This document shows, one piece after another, positions 44,617-53,240 of a stretch of 64,000 nt of DNA. Origin of the DNA: Paractinoplanes ferrugineus. Lineage in GTDB: Bacteria > Actinomycetota > Actinomycetes > Mycobacteriales > Micromonosporaceae. The first letter of the stretch is position 1. Each line of letters opens with the position of its first letter. The DNA is taken from positions 1-64,000 of the forward strand of contig NZ_BOMM01000074.1 of assembly GCF_016862195.1 (NCBI RefSeq). The letters run 5' to 3'. The position numbers and the translations under genes were made by a program. Under the pieces are notes generated by a model. The model did no database searches. It had not been told where the DNA came from and saw only the letters and a program-made list of their open reading frames with translations.

Positions 44617-45848
44617 ACGTACGCGCGGAGCAGGCTCGCCAGGTCGGAACGGCCGATCTCGTCGAGCGCGTCCGGCAGGTCGGGCAGCCGTTGCCGGGTG
44701 GCGAGCCAGGTCCACAGGTCGTACGGCTCGTCACCGGCCCGGAACCGCCGTGTCTCGTAGGACGGCACCCCGACCACGTCGGCCAGGTCCTGCCAGTAAT
44801 AGGTGAGCTGGCGCACGACCTCGTGCATCACCCCGTCGGGCACGTGCGCGGCCGGCCCACCCGGCGCGTGCGAAGCCGTCAGCAGCCGGCCGAGCAGCGC
44901 GAACAGCACCTCGGCGGAGGCGCGGGCGGCGAACGCCTTGAACCGGTCGTCCTTGTCGCGGTCGGCGTGGTCCATCACGCCCTTGGCGACCAGCCAGTGC
45001 GGCACCGCCCGCTGGTGCGCGACGGTGGCGATGGTCGCCGCCTCCATCTCCAGGGCCAGGGTGTCGCGCTGGCGCGCCTCGAGCCGGTCCCAGATGCCGG
45101 GCTCGGCGATCACGGCGCTGCCGCTGGCCATCGCCCCGTCGACGACGTCGAACGGCAGCCGCTCCGGCCCGTCCACCCCGTGGTAGTAGAGGATCTGCTG
45201 GATGTGGTCGCGGCCGTCGCCGGTCAGCTCCAACTCGCTGTCGCGCCACCGGATGAGGCCGGCGGCGCGCAGCCGCTCGAGCCGTGGACCCCAGGTGGCG
45301 TGCGGGAAGTAGCGCTTGCGTGCGGGGTGCTTGCGGGGGTCCTGTCCACGGTGGAGCCGTTCCAGGTACCAGACCGCGGCCTCCTGCTCGGTGGCGACGC
45401 CGTAACTGGGCAGGCCGTCCGGGTGGAAGTCCTGCACGGCTCGCACCCATCGGCTGTCCTGCGGGAACTGCTGCGGCGCGGCCCGGAACCCGGCGTCGGT
45501 GTGTTTGCCCTCGTCCCACTCGTAGGCCGGGGCGGCGACGATCACGTCGCCCGGCGCGGTGGCCCCGGGGTTGCCGGCGCAGACCCCGCACATGGCGAGG
45601 CAGGTGGGCCGGAGGCGGTCGGTCAGCGTGGTGACGAGCGGGCCGGTGCTGCGGCCGCCCATCCGAACCGGCCGGGCGAGCGCGACGGTGAGCGTCTCGC
45701 CGGTCGCGGTGCGCAGCCCGGCGGTGGCATAGGGGGTCGGCCCGCCGGCCTCGTGCTCCGCCCAGGAGGTCAACCCGGCGAGCTGCAGGACGGCCTCGTG
45801 CTCCTCCTTGATCGCCGTGATCACCAGGATGTCGGTCCGGCTGCTCAA
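44613..45848 (-). CDS. Nucleoside phosphorylase-fold protein with inserted winged-helix-like region and C-terminal adaptor-like tail
   Basis: 411 residues from TTG 45848, supported by GAGGAG 7 bases upstream. The phosphorylase fold shows ILVITAIKEEHEAV, CGVCAGNPGATAPGDVIVA, LALEMEAATIA and VAKGVMDHADRDKDD (EMEA and Asp catalytic blocks of MTA/SAH nucleosidases). A long insertion about 150-220 reads like a winged helix (GPRLERLRAAGLIRWRDSELELT). The last 60 residues (LWTWLATRQRLPDLPDALDE to LLRAYV) resemble a small helical effector-associated domain. In bacterial conflict systems such proteins are thought to cleave nucleotides or NAD-like ligands; inferred here. Confidence 0.78.
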   Translation of the reverse strand: MSSRTDILVITAIKEEHEAVLQLAGLTSWAEHEAGGPTPYATAGLRTATGETLTVALARPVRMGGRSTGPLVTTLTDRLRPTCLAMCGVCAGNPGATAPGDVIVAAPAYEWDEGKHTDAGFRAAPQQFPQDSRWVRAVQDFHPDGLPSYGVATEQEAAVWYLERLHRGQDPRKHPARKRYFPHATWGPRLERLRAAGLIRWRDSELELTGDGRDHIQQILYYHGVDGPERLPFDVVDGAMASGSAVIAEPGIWDRLEARQRDTLALEMEAATIATVAHQRAVPHWLVAKGVMDHADRDKDDRFKAFAARASAEVLFALLGRLLTASHAPGGPAAHVPDGVMHEVVRQLTYYWQDLADVVGVPSYETRRFRAGDEPYDLWTWLATRQRLPDLPDALDEIGRSDLASLLRAYV

Positions 45849-45948
45849 ATGACGCTCCTCGTGCTCTCCGGGCCGCCCGCGGGCCCGCCAGCCAGCGGGC
45901 GGCGTCTCGGATTCTCACGCGGCGTCCTTCCGCATTCCTTCCGCGCGC

Positions 45949-46016
45949 CCGGTCAGCCCTCCGCCCGGTCGGCCCCGCCCGGTCAGCCCCGCCCGGGCGG
46001 CCCCGCCCGGTCAGCC
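45949..46016. repeat. CCCGCCCGGTCAGCC-type tandem repeat
   Basis: Units of about 15-20 bp containing GCCCGGTCAGCC or GCCCGGTCGGCC recur four to five times between the nucleosidase start and the stop of the NUDIX gene. The rest of this 160-base gap is GC-rich without a gene. Confidence 0.65.
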
Positions 46017-46694
46017 CCGCATGATCGGCGGATTGAGCGAGGTCTCGGCACCGGCCCGGTAGAGGGCGGCGGGCCGGCCGATCTCGGGGATGCGGCGTTC
46101 GCCGGTCTGCTCCACGAAACCGGGGGTGCCGATCACCTTGCGGCTGAAGTTGCGCGGGTCGACCGCCTGGCCCCACACCACCTCATAGACGTTGCGCAGG
46201 TCGCCGATGGTGAACGAGGGGCCGCAGAAGGTGGTGGCCAGGGTGGTGAACTCGAGGCGGGTGCGGGCCCGCTCGACCGCCTCGTCGAGGATCTCGTCGT
46301 GGTCGAAGGCCAGGGTGCCGCGGGCCTGCTCGACCGGCACCCAGGCGGCGCTGCTCGCGTCCGAGCCGGCGGTCGGCAGCGGCAGGTCGGGCATGATCGC
46401 CAGGAACGCGACGCTCACCACCCGGCCGCGCGGGTCCCGGCCGGGCGCCCCGTAGGCCCGCAGCTGTTCGAGGTGCAGGCGGTTGCCGTCGAGGCCGGTC
46501 TCCTCGGCCAGCTCGCGGACGGCGGCGTCGGGGATGTCCTCGTCGCCGCGCAGGAAACCGCCGGGCAGGGCGGGCCGGCCGCGGAACGGTTCGTTGGCCC
46601 GGGTGATCACGAGCACCTGGAGCGTGTCCTCCCGCACGGTGAGGATCGCCAGGTCGACGGCGAGCCGGAGGTAGGAGTGCTCCCGATCGATCAT
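46011..46694 (-). CDS. nrtR: NrtR-like NUDIX-domain regulator
   Basis: 227 residues from ATG 46694; an ATG at 46727 would put the box at 46711-46730 inside the gene. NUDIX box: GGFLRGDEDIPDAA then VRELAEETGL, matching GX5EX7REUXEEXGU. The C-terminal part (about 150-225: FTIGDLRNVYEVVWG, DPRNFSRKVIGTPGFVEQ) is the winged helix of NrtR, which represses NAD-related genes and responds to ADP-ribose. The ligand and targets here are inferred. Confidence 0.85.
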   Translation of the reverse strand: MIDREHSYLRLAVDLAILTVREDTLQVLVITRANEPFRGRPALPGGFLRGDEDIPDAAVRELAEETGLDGNRLHLEQLRAYGAPGRDPRGRVVSVAFLAIMPDLPLPTAGSDASSAAWVPVEQARGTLAFDHDEILDEAVERARTRLEFTTLATTFCGPSFTIGDLRNVYEVVWGQAVDPRNFSRKVIGTPGFVEQTGERRIPEIGRPAALYRAGAETSLNPPIMRG

Positions 46695-46710
46695 CCGCCG
46701 AGCGTACGCA

Positions 46711-46730
46711 AATTGTCTTTTTGACACAAA
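46711..46730 (-). promoter_or_regulatory. Palindromic box TGTC-N5-GACA before the NrtR-like gene
   Basis: TGTC (46714-46717) and GACA (46723-46726) are separated by TTTTT, 17-36 bases upstream of the NUDIX start. The same TGTCTTnTTGACA core occurs twice before the small secreted peptide gene at 51.1 kb. The site fits autoregulation by the NrtR-like protein. Confidence 0.6.
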
Positions 46731-47420
46731 CTAGCGTGGGCGGGCGGCGGCCCAGATCTGCTCGAACTCGCCGCGGAAGTGCTGGTACCACGTGTGGTCG
46801 CGGCGGGCGTGCAGGGTCAGTGCCGGTTCGGTGCCGCTGAGCGCGTGCGAGTAGAGGTCCACCCGCAGGCTCCCGTTGGCCGACAGCAGGCCGAACGCCG
46901 GCACGAAGTCGAGCAGCCGCACCTCGAGCCGGCCGCGGCCCGGGGTGGCCGCCAGTTCCGCGAGCAGGTCGAGGGTGGGGCGTACGCGGTGGGCGAAGAT
47001 CTCGGCGGCGTCCGGGGTGGTGCTGCGCCGGGCCGCCTCGTCGAGCACCGGCCCGTGCGGATCGATGACCGCGATCCGCACGGTGCCGCCCCGGCGCAGG
47101 CACTGGGCGAGGGCGGCGGCGTGGTTGCGAACAGTGCGGTTGAGGGTCACCCCGACGATGTCGATCTCGCCGGCGCCGGCCAGGTCGGCGAGCGGGCCGG
47201 CGTCGGCGCAGTGCAGCAGCCGGTCGGCGGGCGGCGGCTCGATCAGGGCGCTCATCTGGAGCCGGGTGTGCAGCGTGCCGGCGGCGAGCACGCCCAGGGT
47301 GGCCAGGGTGGCGCCGGACAGGATCGGGCCGCCGGCGAGGTCGAGCATGCCGAGCGTGCCGACGACGAGGGAGACGGCGAGGGTGGCGATCAGGTCGAGG
47401 GACTGCCAGAGACGCACCAC
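46731..47420 (-). CDS. Membrane-anchored PLD-like protein, function unknown
   Basis: 229 residues from GTG 47420 (or 47417), with AAGGAC upstream. Two N-terminal helices (LIATLAVSLVVGTLGML and LSGATLATLGVLAAGTL) precede a soluble domain with IDIVGVTLNRTVRNHAAAL, GGTVRIAVIDPHGPVL, EVRLLDFVPAFGL and DHTWYQHFRGEFEQIW. The alternation is like phospholipase-D-superfamily proteins of the DUF5919 type, but no HxK motif is complete, so catalysis is uncertain. Confidence 0.62.
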   Translation of the reverse strand: MVRLWQSLDLIATLAVSLVVGTLGMLDLAGGPILSGATLATLGVLAAGTLHTRLQMSALIEPPPADRLLHCADAGPLADLAGAGEIDIVGVTLNRTVRNHAAALAQCLRRGGTVRIAVIDPHGPVLDEAARRSTTPDAAEIFAHRVRPTLDLLAELAATPGRGRLEVRLLDFVPAFGLLSANGSLRVDLYSHALSGTEPALTLHARRDHTWYQHFRGEFEQIWAAARPR

Positions 47421-47992
47421 GGAGGTCCTTCCGGGGACAGTGACGGCCGGTGAGGATGAGCGTACCAGGAGTTAATGTCATTCGGACAGAAAGTGTTCTC
47501 GCGGCGCCGGAGCCGCAGGCGGTTCGCGATCCGCGCGCCGGCCTCGGCCGGCGGCAGCCAGGCCGGGCCGGCCGGCAGTGCGGGTGTGCCGGAACCGGAC
47601 GGGTGCACCACCACGACCGCGCCGACGTGCCGGCGGCGGGCCACCCGGCGCAACTGCCGCACCGAGCCGAGCAGAGTCTGCACCGACTGGCCGATGTAGG
47701 TGCCGTCGCACAGCACCTGACCCTGCGGGGTGAGCGAGTAGGCCCCCGACGGCCACGCGACCGACTCCACGAGCAGCAGGTGGGTGGCGGTGCTGACGGC
47801 GAAGCCGATGCGCGGCGTGCGCTTGGTCACCCGTACCCCGGCGAAGAGAACCACCCCCGGGGTGCCGGCCAGCCGGTCCAGCAGCGCGCCGGTGAGCGTC
47901 GCGGCCTGCCGTACGCTCATTCCGATCGGCCGCAACGACCGGCTCTCCTCGTCGTCGAGGCCGGCCAAACTGCCACGTACGCGCTGGACCAT
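47390..47992 (-). CDS. NERD-like domain protein, function unknown
   Basis: 200 residues from ATG 47992. The central part has GVVLFAGVRVTKRTPRIGFAV, HLLLVESVAWPSGAY and GQSVQTLLGSVRQLRRVARR. The layout of a strand, an ES/DSK-like element and a later helix resembles nuclease-related NERD domains, but the catalytic Lys is replaced (VESVAW), so nuclease activity is doubtful. Its 3' end overlaps the PLD-like gene start by 31 bases. It is divergent from the SARP-type regulator. Confidence 0.6.
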   Translation of the reverse strand: MVQRVRGSLAGLDDEESRSLRPIGMSVRQAATLTGALLDRLAGTPGVVLFAGVRVTKRTPRIGFAVSTATHLLLVESVAWPSGAYSLTPQGQVLCDGTYIGQSVQTLLGSVRQLRRVARRRHVGAVVVVHPSGSGTPALPAGPAWLPPAEAGARIANRLRLRRRENTFCPNDINSWYAHPHRPSLSPEGPPWCVSGSPST

Positions 47993-48123
47993 GGCACACT
48001 CCCGTCACGATGGGCTGATTGGACGATTGCCCTATGTGATTTGGTCACACGGAGCTACCGGTTTGCTTCCGCGACCTGAAGGCTGAGGGCTCGACGTTGT
48101 GGCGGCGGCGAAGAGGACGATCG

Positions 48124-51078
48124 ATGCGTTACCGAATTCTCGGCAATCTGGAAGTGTGCGACGCGGGCGGCGGCCCGGTCGAGCTGCCTCCCGGGCGGGC
48201 CCGCGCGGTGCTGGCCACGCTCCTGTTGCGAGCGAACCGGCCGGTGTCCGCGGAGGACCTGATCACCGCGGCGTGGGGCGAGGGCGGCGTCAAGCCGGCG
48301 CAGCTGCACAAGGCGGTCTCCGCGCTGCGGAAGATCCTCGGACCCAAGGTCAAGACCCACAACCGTTACGGTTACGAGGTTCAGGCGCGCGACGACGAGC
48401 TCGACATGCTGCTGTTCCGCCGGCTGGTCGAGCGCGCCGACGCCCGCCGCGACGGCTCCGGCGACGAGATCGGCGACCTGCGCGTGGCCCTCGCCCAGTG
48501 GCGCTCCGGCACGCCGCTGTCCAACGTGCCGATGGAGGTCGTGCCCGGTGACGTCGAGAAGCTGCGCAACCAGCGCCGGCGGGCCGCCACCCGGCTGTTC
48601 GAGCTGGAGGTCGGCCGGGGCGCGCACGCCGAGGTGATCGAGGACCTGGCCGGTTTCGTGGCGACCTACCCCGGCGACTCGAAGCTCGTCCGGCTGCTGA
48701 TCACCGCACTGCACCGGGACGGGCAGCTGTCCGAGATCATCCCGGTGTTCGAGCGGTACGAGGAGGCCGGCGAGGCCCCCGACCAGGGGTTGCGGCGTTT
48801 CGCGTACTCGCTGGTGCATGACGCCTCGCCGGCCCTGGCGGCGCCGGTTCCCCGGCAGTTGCCCCCGCCGCCGCCCTATTTCGTCGGCCGCGACGGCCTG
48901 CTCGCCGAGGTCCTCTGGCTGCTGCGCCGGCCCCGCCTGCCGGTGCTGACGCTCACCGGGCCGGGCGGCATGGGCAAGACCGCCCTCGCGCTGCGGGCCG
49001 CCCACGACGCCGCCGGCTCCTATCCCGACGGCCAGCTCTGGGCCGACCTGCGCGGCACCCGCGACCACCCGGCCGACCCGGCCGAGGTGCTCGGCGAGTT
49101 CCTGCGCGCGCTGGGTGTGCCGTCGGTGCCGGAGACCCGCAACGAGCGCGCCACGCTGTTCCGCACCATCATGGCCGGCCGCCGGGTGCTGGTGCTGCTC
49201 GACGACGCCGCCGACGGGGCCCAGGTCCGTGACCTGCTGCCCGGCGGCGGCAACTGCGTCGTGCTGGTCACCGCCCGGCGCCGGCTGCCGGACATCGGCG
49301 CGCCCGCCCACCACGTCGCGCCGCTCGCCGCGTTCGACGAGGGCACCGCGGGCGAGCTGTTCCACCAGATCGCCGGTGGCCACGTCGACCTGACGGGTGA
49401 GCAGGACGCGATCGGTGCCGTGGTGCGGCTGTGCGGGGGCCTGCCGCTGGCCGTGCGGATGGCCGCCCTGCTGCGGGTGGACGCGTTCCACTCGAGCACC
49501 GGCGAGCTGCTCGGGCGGCTCACTTCGCAGGGGCCGACCGCGTTCGCGTACGGCGAGGAGAGCCTGGCCCGCACCATCGGCGCCGGACTGATCCCGCTCG
49601 ACGACCGCGCCCGCCGGCTGTTCCTCGGGCTGGGCTCGCTCGCCCTGCCGCTGTTCGCCGAGTGGACCGCGGCCGCGGTGCTCGACGAGCCGGGCCCGGC
49701 CGCCGCCGCCGCGCTCGCCCAGCTCGCCGCGATCGGCCTGGTCGACCCGGTCCGCGGCGCCGCGGCGTCCGGATCGCCGTCGACGGCGTCGGCACCGGCC
49801 ACCCAGTTCCGCTTCCACGACCTGACCCGGCAGTACGCGGCCGGTCTGGCCGCCACCGAACCGTCCGACGACGCCTCGCTGCGGGTCTGCCGGGCGCTGC
49901 TGTCCCTGGTCCGGCACGCCCACACGGCGTTCTACGGCGGCGACTTCGACGTGGCGCACAGCGACGCGGCCGACGTCGCGGTGCCGGCCGCCGAGCTGGC
50001 CGAGGCCGCCGCCGAGCCGCGCGCCTGGTTCGAGCGGGAACGCGCCAACATCCGGGCGACGGTCGAGCAGGCGGCCGCCCTCGGGCACGCCGACCTGTGC
50101 TGGGACCTGGCCGTCTCGGCGCACGAGTTCTATGCCATCGGCGGCTACTTCGACGACTGGCGGGCCACCCACGAGGTCGCGCTGGCGGCCTGCCGGGCGG
50201 CGGGGGACCGGCGCGGCGAGGGCGTGGTGCTGACCATGCTCGGCATGCCGCCGCTGGTGGCCAGCGGCAGCACCGGGGTCTCCGGGGTGCCCGAGCTCGA
50301 ACGCGCGGTGGAGCTGCTGCGCGAGACCGGCGAGCGGCACGCCCTGCCGGTGGCCCAGCGCACCCTGGCCAACGCGCTGCGCCGCAACGGCGAACTGGCC
50401 CGGCCGCTCGTGCTGTTCACCGAGGCGTACGCCCACTATCACGAGAACGGCGACCTGGTGGGCTGCCAGCAGGCGTTGCGTTTCATCGGGCAGACCCGCC
50501 TCGACCTGGGCGAGGCGGCCGCCGCGGTGTCGGTGCTGCGCGAGGCCGAGCGGCTCGCCCGGGACACCGGTCAGGCCCGGGTGCTCGCGCCCGCGCTCTA
50601 CTGGCTCGGCCAGGCCCACCTCGCGGCCGGCCGGCTCGACGCGGCGTCGGCCGGGTTCGGCGAGGTGTTGCGGCTCTCGCCGCCGGAGAGCGGACTGGCG
50701 CACGCGTACGCGCTGCACGGTCTCGGCGACCTGGCGCTGGCCCGGGGCGACACCGACGAGGCGCGGACCCGGCTCGAGGAGGCCGAGGTGCTCGCCCGGG
50801 ACAGCTCCGACGCCGGGCTCGAGGTGCGGGTCTGCCTGTCGCTCGCGGCCGTCGCGGCGCACCTGGGGCAGCAGCGTGACCGGGTGGCGGCGCTGCGCCG
50901 CGCCCTGATCCCGGCCCGCTCGTACGGCTACGCGAAGTTCCAGGTGCGCGTCGAGACGGCGCTGGCCGATGCGTACGACCGGCTCGGTGACCCGGCGGCG
51001 GCGGCGGCCGCCCGGGGCCGGGCGGCCGAGCTGCTCGATCGGGGCAATGTGCCGGCCGAGGACCGAAGGCACGCCTGA
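48124..51078 (+). CDS. SARP-family regulator with BTAD, NB-ARC and TPR domains (AfsR type)
   Basis: 984 residues from ATG 48124 with GAGGA upstream. Residues 1-90 form an OmpR-like DNA-binding domain (YRILGNLEVCD, RAVLATLLLRANRPVSAEDL, LRKILGPKVKT); 95-240 are the BTAD. The NB-ARC ATPase has LTGPGGMGKTALALRAA near 280 and VLVLLDDAADGAQV near 360. The C-terminal 350 residues are TPR helices (AHAYALHGLGDLALARGDTDEARTRLEEAE and similar in segments). Such proteins switch on secondary-metabolite or developmental genes; its targets are unknown, but the small secreted peptide gene follows directly. Confidence 0.9.
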   Translation: MRYRILGNLEVCDAGGGPVELPPGRARAVLATLLLRANRPVSAEDLITAAWGEGGVKPAQLHKAVSALRKILGPKVKTHNRYGYEVQARDDELDMLLFRRLVERADARRDGSGDEIGDLRVALAQWRSGTPLSNVPMEVVPGDVEKLRNQRRRAATRLFELEVGRGAHAEVIEDLAGFVATYPGDSKLVRLLITALHRDGQLSEIIPVFERYEEAGEAPDQGLRRFAYSLVHDASPALAAPVPRQLPPPPPYFVGRDGLLAEVLWLLRRPRLPVLTLTGPGGMGKTALALRAAHDAAGSYPDGQLWADLRGTRDHPADPAEVLGEFLRALGVPSVPETRNERATLFRTIMAGRRVLVLLDDAADGAQVRDLLPGGGNCVVLVTARRRLPDIGAPAHHVAPLAAFDEGTAGELFHQIAGGHVDLTGEQDAIGAVVRLCGGLPLAVRMAALLRVDAFHSSTGELLGRLTSQGPTAFAYGEESLARTIGAGLIPLDDRARRLFLGLGSLALPLFAEWTAAAVLDEPGPAAAAALAQLAAIGLVDPVRGAAASGSPSTASAPATQFRFHDLTRQYAAGLAATEPSDDASLRVCRALLSLVRHAHTAFYGGDFDVAHSDAADVAVPAAELAEAAAEPRAWFERERANIRATVEQAAALGHADLCWDLAVSAHEFYAIGGYFDDWRATHEVALAACRAAGDRRGEGVVLTMLGMPPLVASGSTGVSGVPELERAVELLRETGERHALPVAQRTLANALRRNGELARPLVLFTEAYAHYHENGDLVGCQQALRFIGQTRLDLGEAAAAVSVLREAERLARDTGQARVLAPALYWLGQAHLAAGRLDAASAGFGEVLRLSPPESGLAHAYALHGLGDLALARGDTDEARTRLEEAEVLARDSSDAGLEVRVCLSLAAVAAHLGQQRDRVAALRRALIPARSYGYAKFQVRVETALADAYDRLGDPAAAAAARGRAAELLDRGNVPAEDRRHA

Positions 51079-51084
51079 GCCCTC

Positions 51085-51139
51085 TTAATGTCTTCTTGAC
51101 ACAAACCCTCGTGACGACTTAGTGTCTTCTTGACAGTAA
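51085..51139 (+). promoter_or_regulatory. Two palindromic TGTC-N5-GACA boxes before the secreted peptide gene
   Basis: TGTC/GACA pairs at 51089-51092/51098-51101 and 51123-51126/51132-51135 have centres 34 bp apart, about three helical turns. Both keep the core TGTCTTCTTGACA, flanked by TTA and (A)AA or TAA. The same core precedes the NrtR-like gene. Cooperative regulator binding on one face of the helix is inferred. Confidence 0.65.
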
Positions 51140-51266
51140 AGCTGTCGAACGCGCGCAGGGCATGCGCGAGGAGGCCGGCCAGTCTCCACCGCCCCGTTCG
51201 GCCGGACGAGGCGATCACGCGTGCCGATCAACCGTCAACTCGCCACCTCTCCCGAAAGGAAAGGTC

Positions 51267-51419
51267 ATGCGCGCACGTCGTCATCACCTCCTCGTGACCC
51301 TGATCGCGGCTGTCGTGGTCGCCCTGACCAGCCAGTTCGCTCCCGCCCCGGCGGCCGTCGCCGACGGCGTCTGCCCGGCCAGCACCACCTGGGACAACTT
51401 CCTGAAGCGCTGCGTCTGA
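51267..51419 (+). CDS. Small secreted two-cysteine peptide
   Basis: 50 residues from ATG 51267 with AAAGGAAAGG as ribosome site. MRARRHHLLVTLIAAVVVALT is a signal sequence ending near PAAVADG. The mature peptide is about 17-20 residues (GVCPASTTWDNFLKRCV) with two cysteines 14 residues apart that could form a disulfide ring. The size suits a signalling or antimicrobial peptide. Two regulatory boxes lie upstream. No homologue is recognised. Confidence 0.65.
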   Translation: MRARRHHLLVTLIAAVVVALTSQFAPAPAAVADGVCPASTTWDNFLKRCV

Positions 51420-51542
51420 GCACGGAGGTGTGCCGGCGGCCTCCCGGGAGCCGCCGGCACACCATCGGGTGACCACGGCAGAAAAACGGAAGAGTTCGTC
51501 GCTATGTTGCGGCCCGCACCGATCCGCACCGGGAGCTGACAG

Positions 51543-53240
51543 ATGACCTTGCCCGCACCACGTCCAGCCCAGTCCACCGAGTCACCGCCCTACGAACCGG
51601 ATCCCTGGTCCGCCACCCGGCACCTGTGCGCCGCCGCCTACCTCGACGACGGATTCCGGGAGATCGCCCTGAGCGAGGTCTACTACCAGCCGCGCCGGAT
51701 GGTCGCCCCGTCCTACGGGTTCGACCTGATCCCGGTGCTCGGGCACTGCCTGCGGGCGCGTAACGCGGCGATCTTCCGGGACGCGGCGATCGTGGCGACG
51801 TTCGTGGTCGTCCTGTGCGCCTCGTGGGCCACTCTGCTGGGCGTTCTCGCGGTGCTCATCGCGCTGCAGGTGGTGGTCGAGACGCGCGGGCTGGCCCGGG
51901 ACGTGTTCGACCGGCTGCGCGGCGGGACGGCCGCCGACCTCGGCACGCTCGGCACGCGCGCCGCCGTCGTCGGCCTCGGCTGGGTCTTCGTGTTCCTGCT
52001 GCTGGTCTTCAGCACCGGCGTCCTCGCCGATCCGACGGCCGCGTTGCTGGGCAACGAGTTCGGGGAGCCGTCCGAGGCGCCGTCGAGCAGCCTCACCGGG
52101 GCCGTGCTGGTCGCCGGGGTGCTCCTGGCGTTCCCGTTCTCCTTCAGCCTCTGGCGGCAGAACGAGCTGTCCGGGCTGACCCCGGGCAACCGGGTCACCA
52201 CTCCGGTCACCACGCCGCGGCTGGAGCAGATCGGCCTGCATCAGCGGGGCAACACCGTGGTCTACGCCGGGTTCCGGCCGTTCGTCGGGGCCGGGGCGCT
52301 CGTCGACAGCTGGGGGTTCGCCCAGCGCCTGATCCGGGCCGAGCCGCCCGCCGAGGAGTCGCTCAACGGACTGGGCGCCGCGCGGCCACGTGCCGCGACG
52401 GAGCGGGATCGCGAGTTCGCCGAGCCGCCCTTCAGTGCCGCCGAGGTCATCGACCACGTACGGCAGGACATGGCGAGGCTGCTTCCGCGGCGGGCGGCCG
52501 AGGAGCAGATCGCCGGGCTGGGCGTCGACGACCGGGTCTTCGTCGCCGGCACCGAGGTGAGCCACCTGACCTCGGAGACCGACGACGAGACGATCGCCCG
52601 GATCATCCGGCACCCCACTACGCCGGCCCGCCACCAGCTCGTCTGCCAGGTCTTCGCGTGGGGCGGCGAGCTGATCACCACCGTCTACGTGCACATCGCC
52701 GTGCAGGGCCGCTCGCTCTATCTGGAGCTGTCGACGACCGCGCTGCCGCCGTGCGCCGACCGCTACCGCATCGTCGACACGATCGAGGGGTCGGGCGCCG
52801 GTGCGTCGTGGCGGGCCGCGCGGGCCGGGCTGTTCGGCGCCCCCGGGACGATCTGGCGCGCACCGCTCGCGCTCAGCCGGGCCGTGCTCAGCCTCTTCCG
52901 CACGTCGGTGGGCCCGATCAGCTCGGTCCGGCTGCCCAAGGGCTACGACTACGGCGCCCGCCTCGGCATCCGCGAACTGGGCAGCGAGACCCGGGTACGC
53001 AACTTCGTGCAGCTGCAGGACGTCGAGAAATATCAGCGGCTGATCGAGCGCCGGGTGATCGCCTCGGTTCTCGACTTCCTCGACCTCAAGGGCGTCGACA
53101 CCACCGAGTATCGGGCCCGGGCCGCGTCGGTCCTGCAGGTCAACACCGTCAACAACGTCAACGGCCACTTCGCCAACATCGGCGGACGCAGCCAGTTCGC
53201 CGCCCCGGTCGAGGTGCGCGGCAGCGGAGGAACTTCGTGA
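51543..53240 (+). CDS. Multi-pass membrane protein ending in a GHFAN motif
   Basis: 565 residues from ATG 51543 with GGGAG upstream. A cytoplasmic N-terminus (to about 78) includes YLDDGFREIALSEVYY and APSYGFDLIPVLGHCLRARNA. Membrane helices lie near 80-112, 140-163 and 186-206. The rest (210-520) is soluble. The last 30 residues hold NNVNGHFANIGGRSQFAAP (537-555), repeated with changes at the N-terminus of the next protein. The stop overlaps the next start by GTGA. No enzyme motif is seen; it may be the membrane-acting partner of the nucleosidase (inferred). Confidence 0.75.
   Translation: MTLPAPRPAQSTESPPYEPDPWSATRHLCAAAYLDDGFREIALSEVYYQPRRMVAPSYGFDLIPVLGHCLRARNAAIFRDAAIVATFVVVLCASWATLLGVLAVLIALQVVVETRGLARDVFDRLRGGTAADLGTLGTRAAVVGLGWVFVFLLLVFSTGVLADPTAALLGNEFGEPSEAPSSSLTGAVLVAGVLLAFPFSFSLWRQNELSGLTPGNRVTTPVTTPRLEQIGLHQRGNTVVYAGFRPFVGAGALVDSWGFAQRLIRAEPPAEESLNGLGAARPRAATERDREFAEPPFSAAEVIDHVRQDMARLLPRRAAEEQIAGLGVDDRVFVAGTEVSHLTSETDDETIARIIRHPTTPARHQLVCQVFAWGGELITTVYVHIAVQGRSLYLELSTTALPPCADRYRIVDTIEGSGAGASWRAARAGLFGAPGTIWRAPLALSRAVLSLFRTSVGPISSVRLPKGYDYGARLGIRELGSETRVRNFVQLQDVEKYQRLIERRVIASVLDFLDLKGVDTTEYRARAASVLQVNTVNNVNGHFANIGGRSQFAAPVEVRGSGGTS

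Noticed and set aside
48055..51072. 1005-codon minus-strand frame opposite the SARP-type regulator
   Set aside because: Composition is Arg/Gly/Gln shadow-like; the plus strand encodes a complete multidomain regulator.
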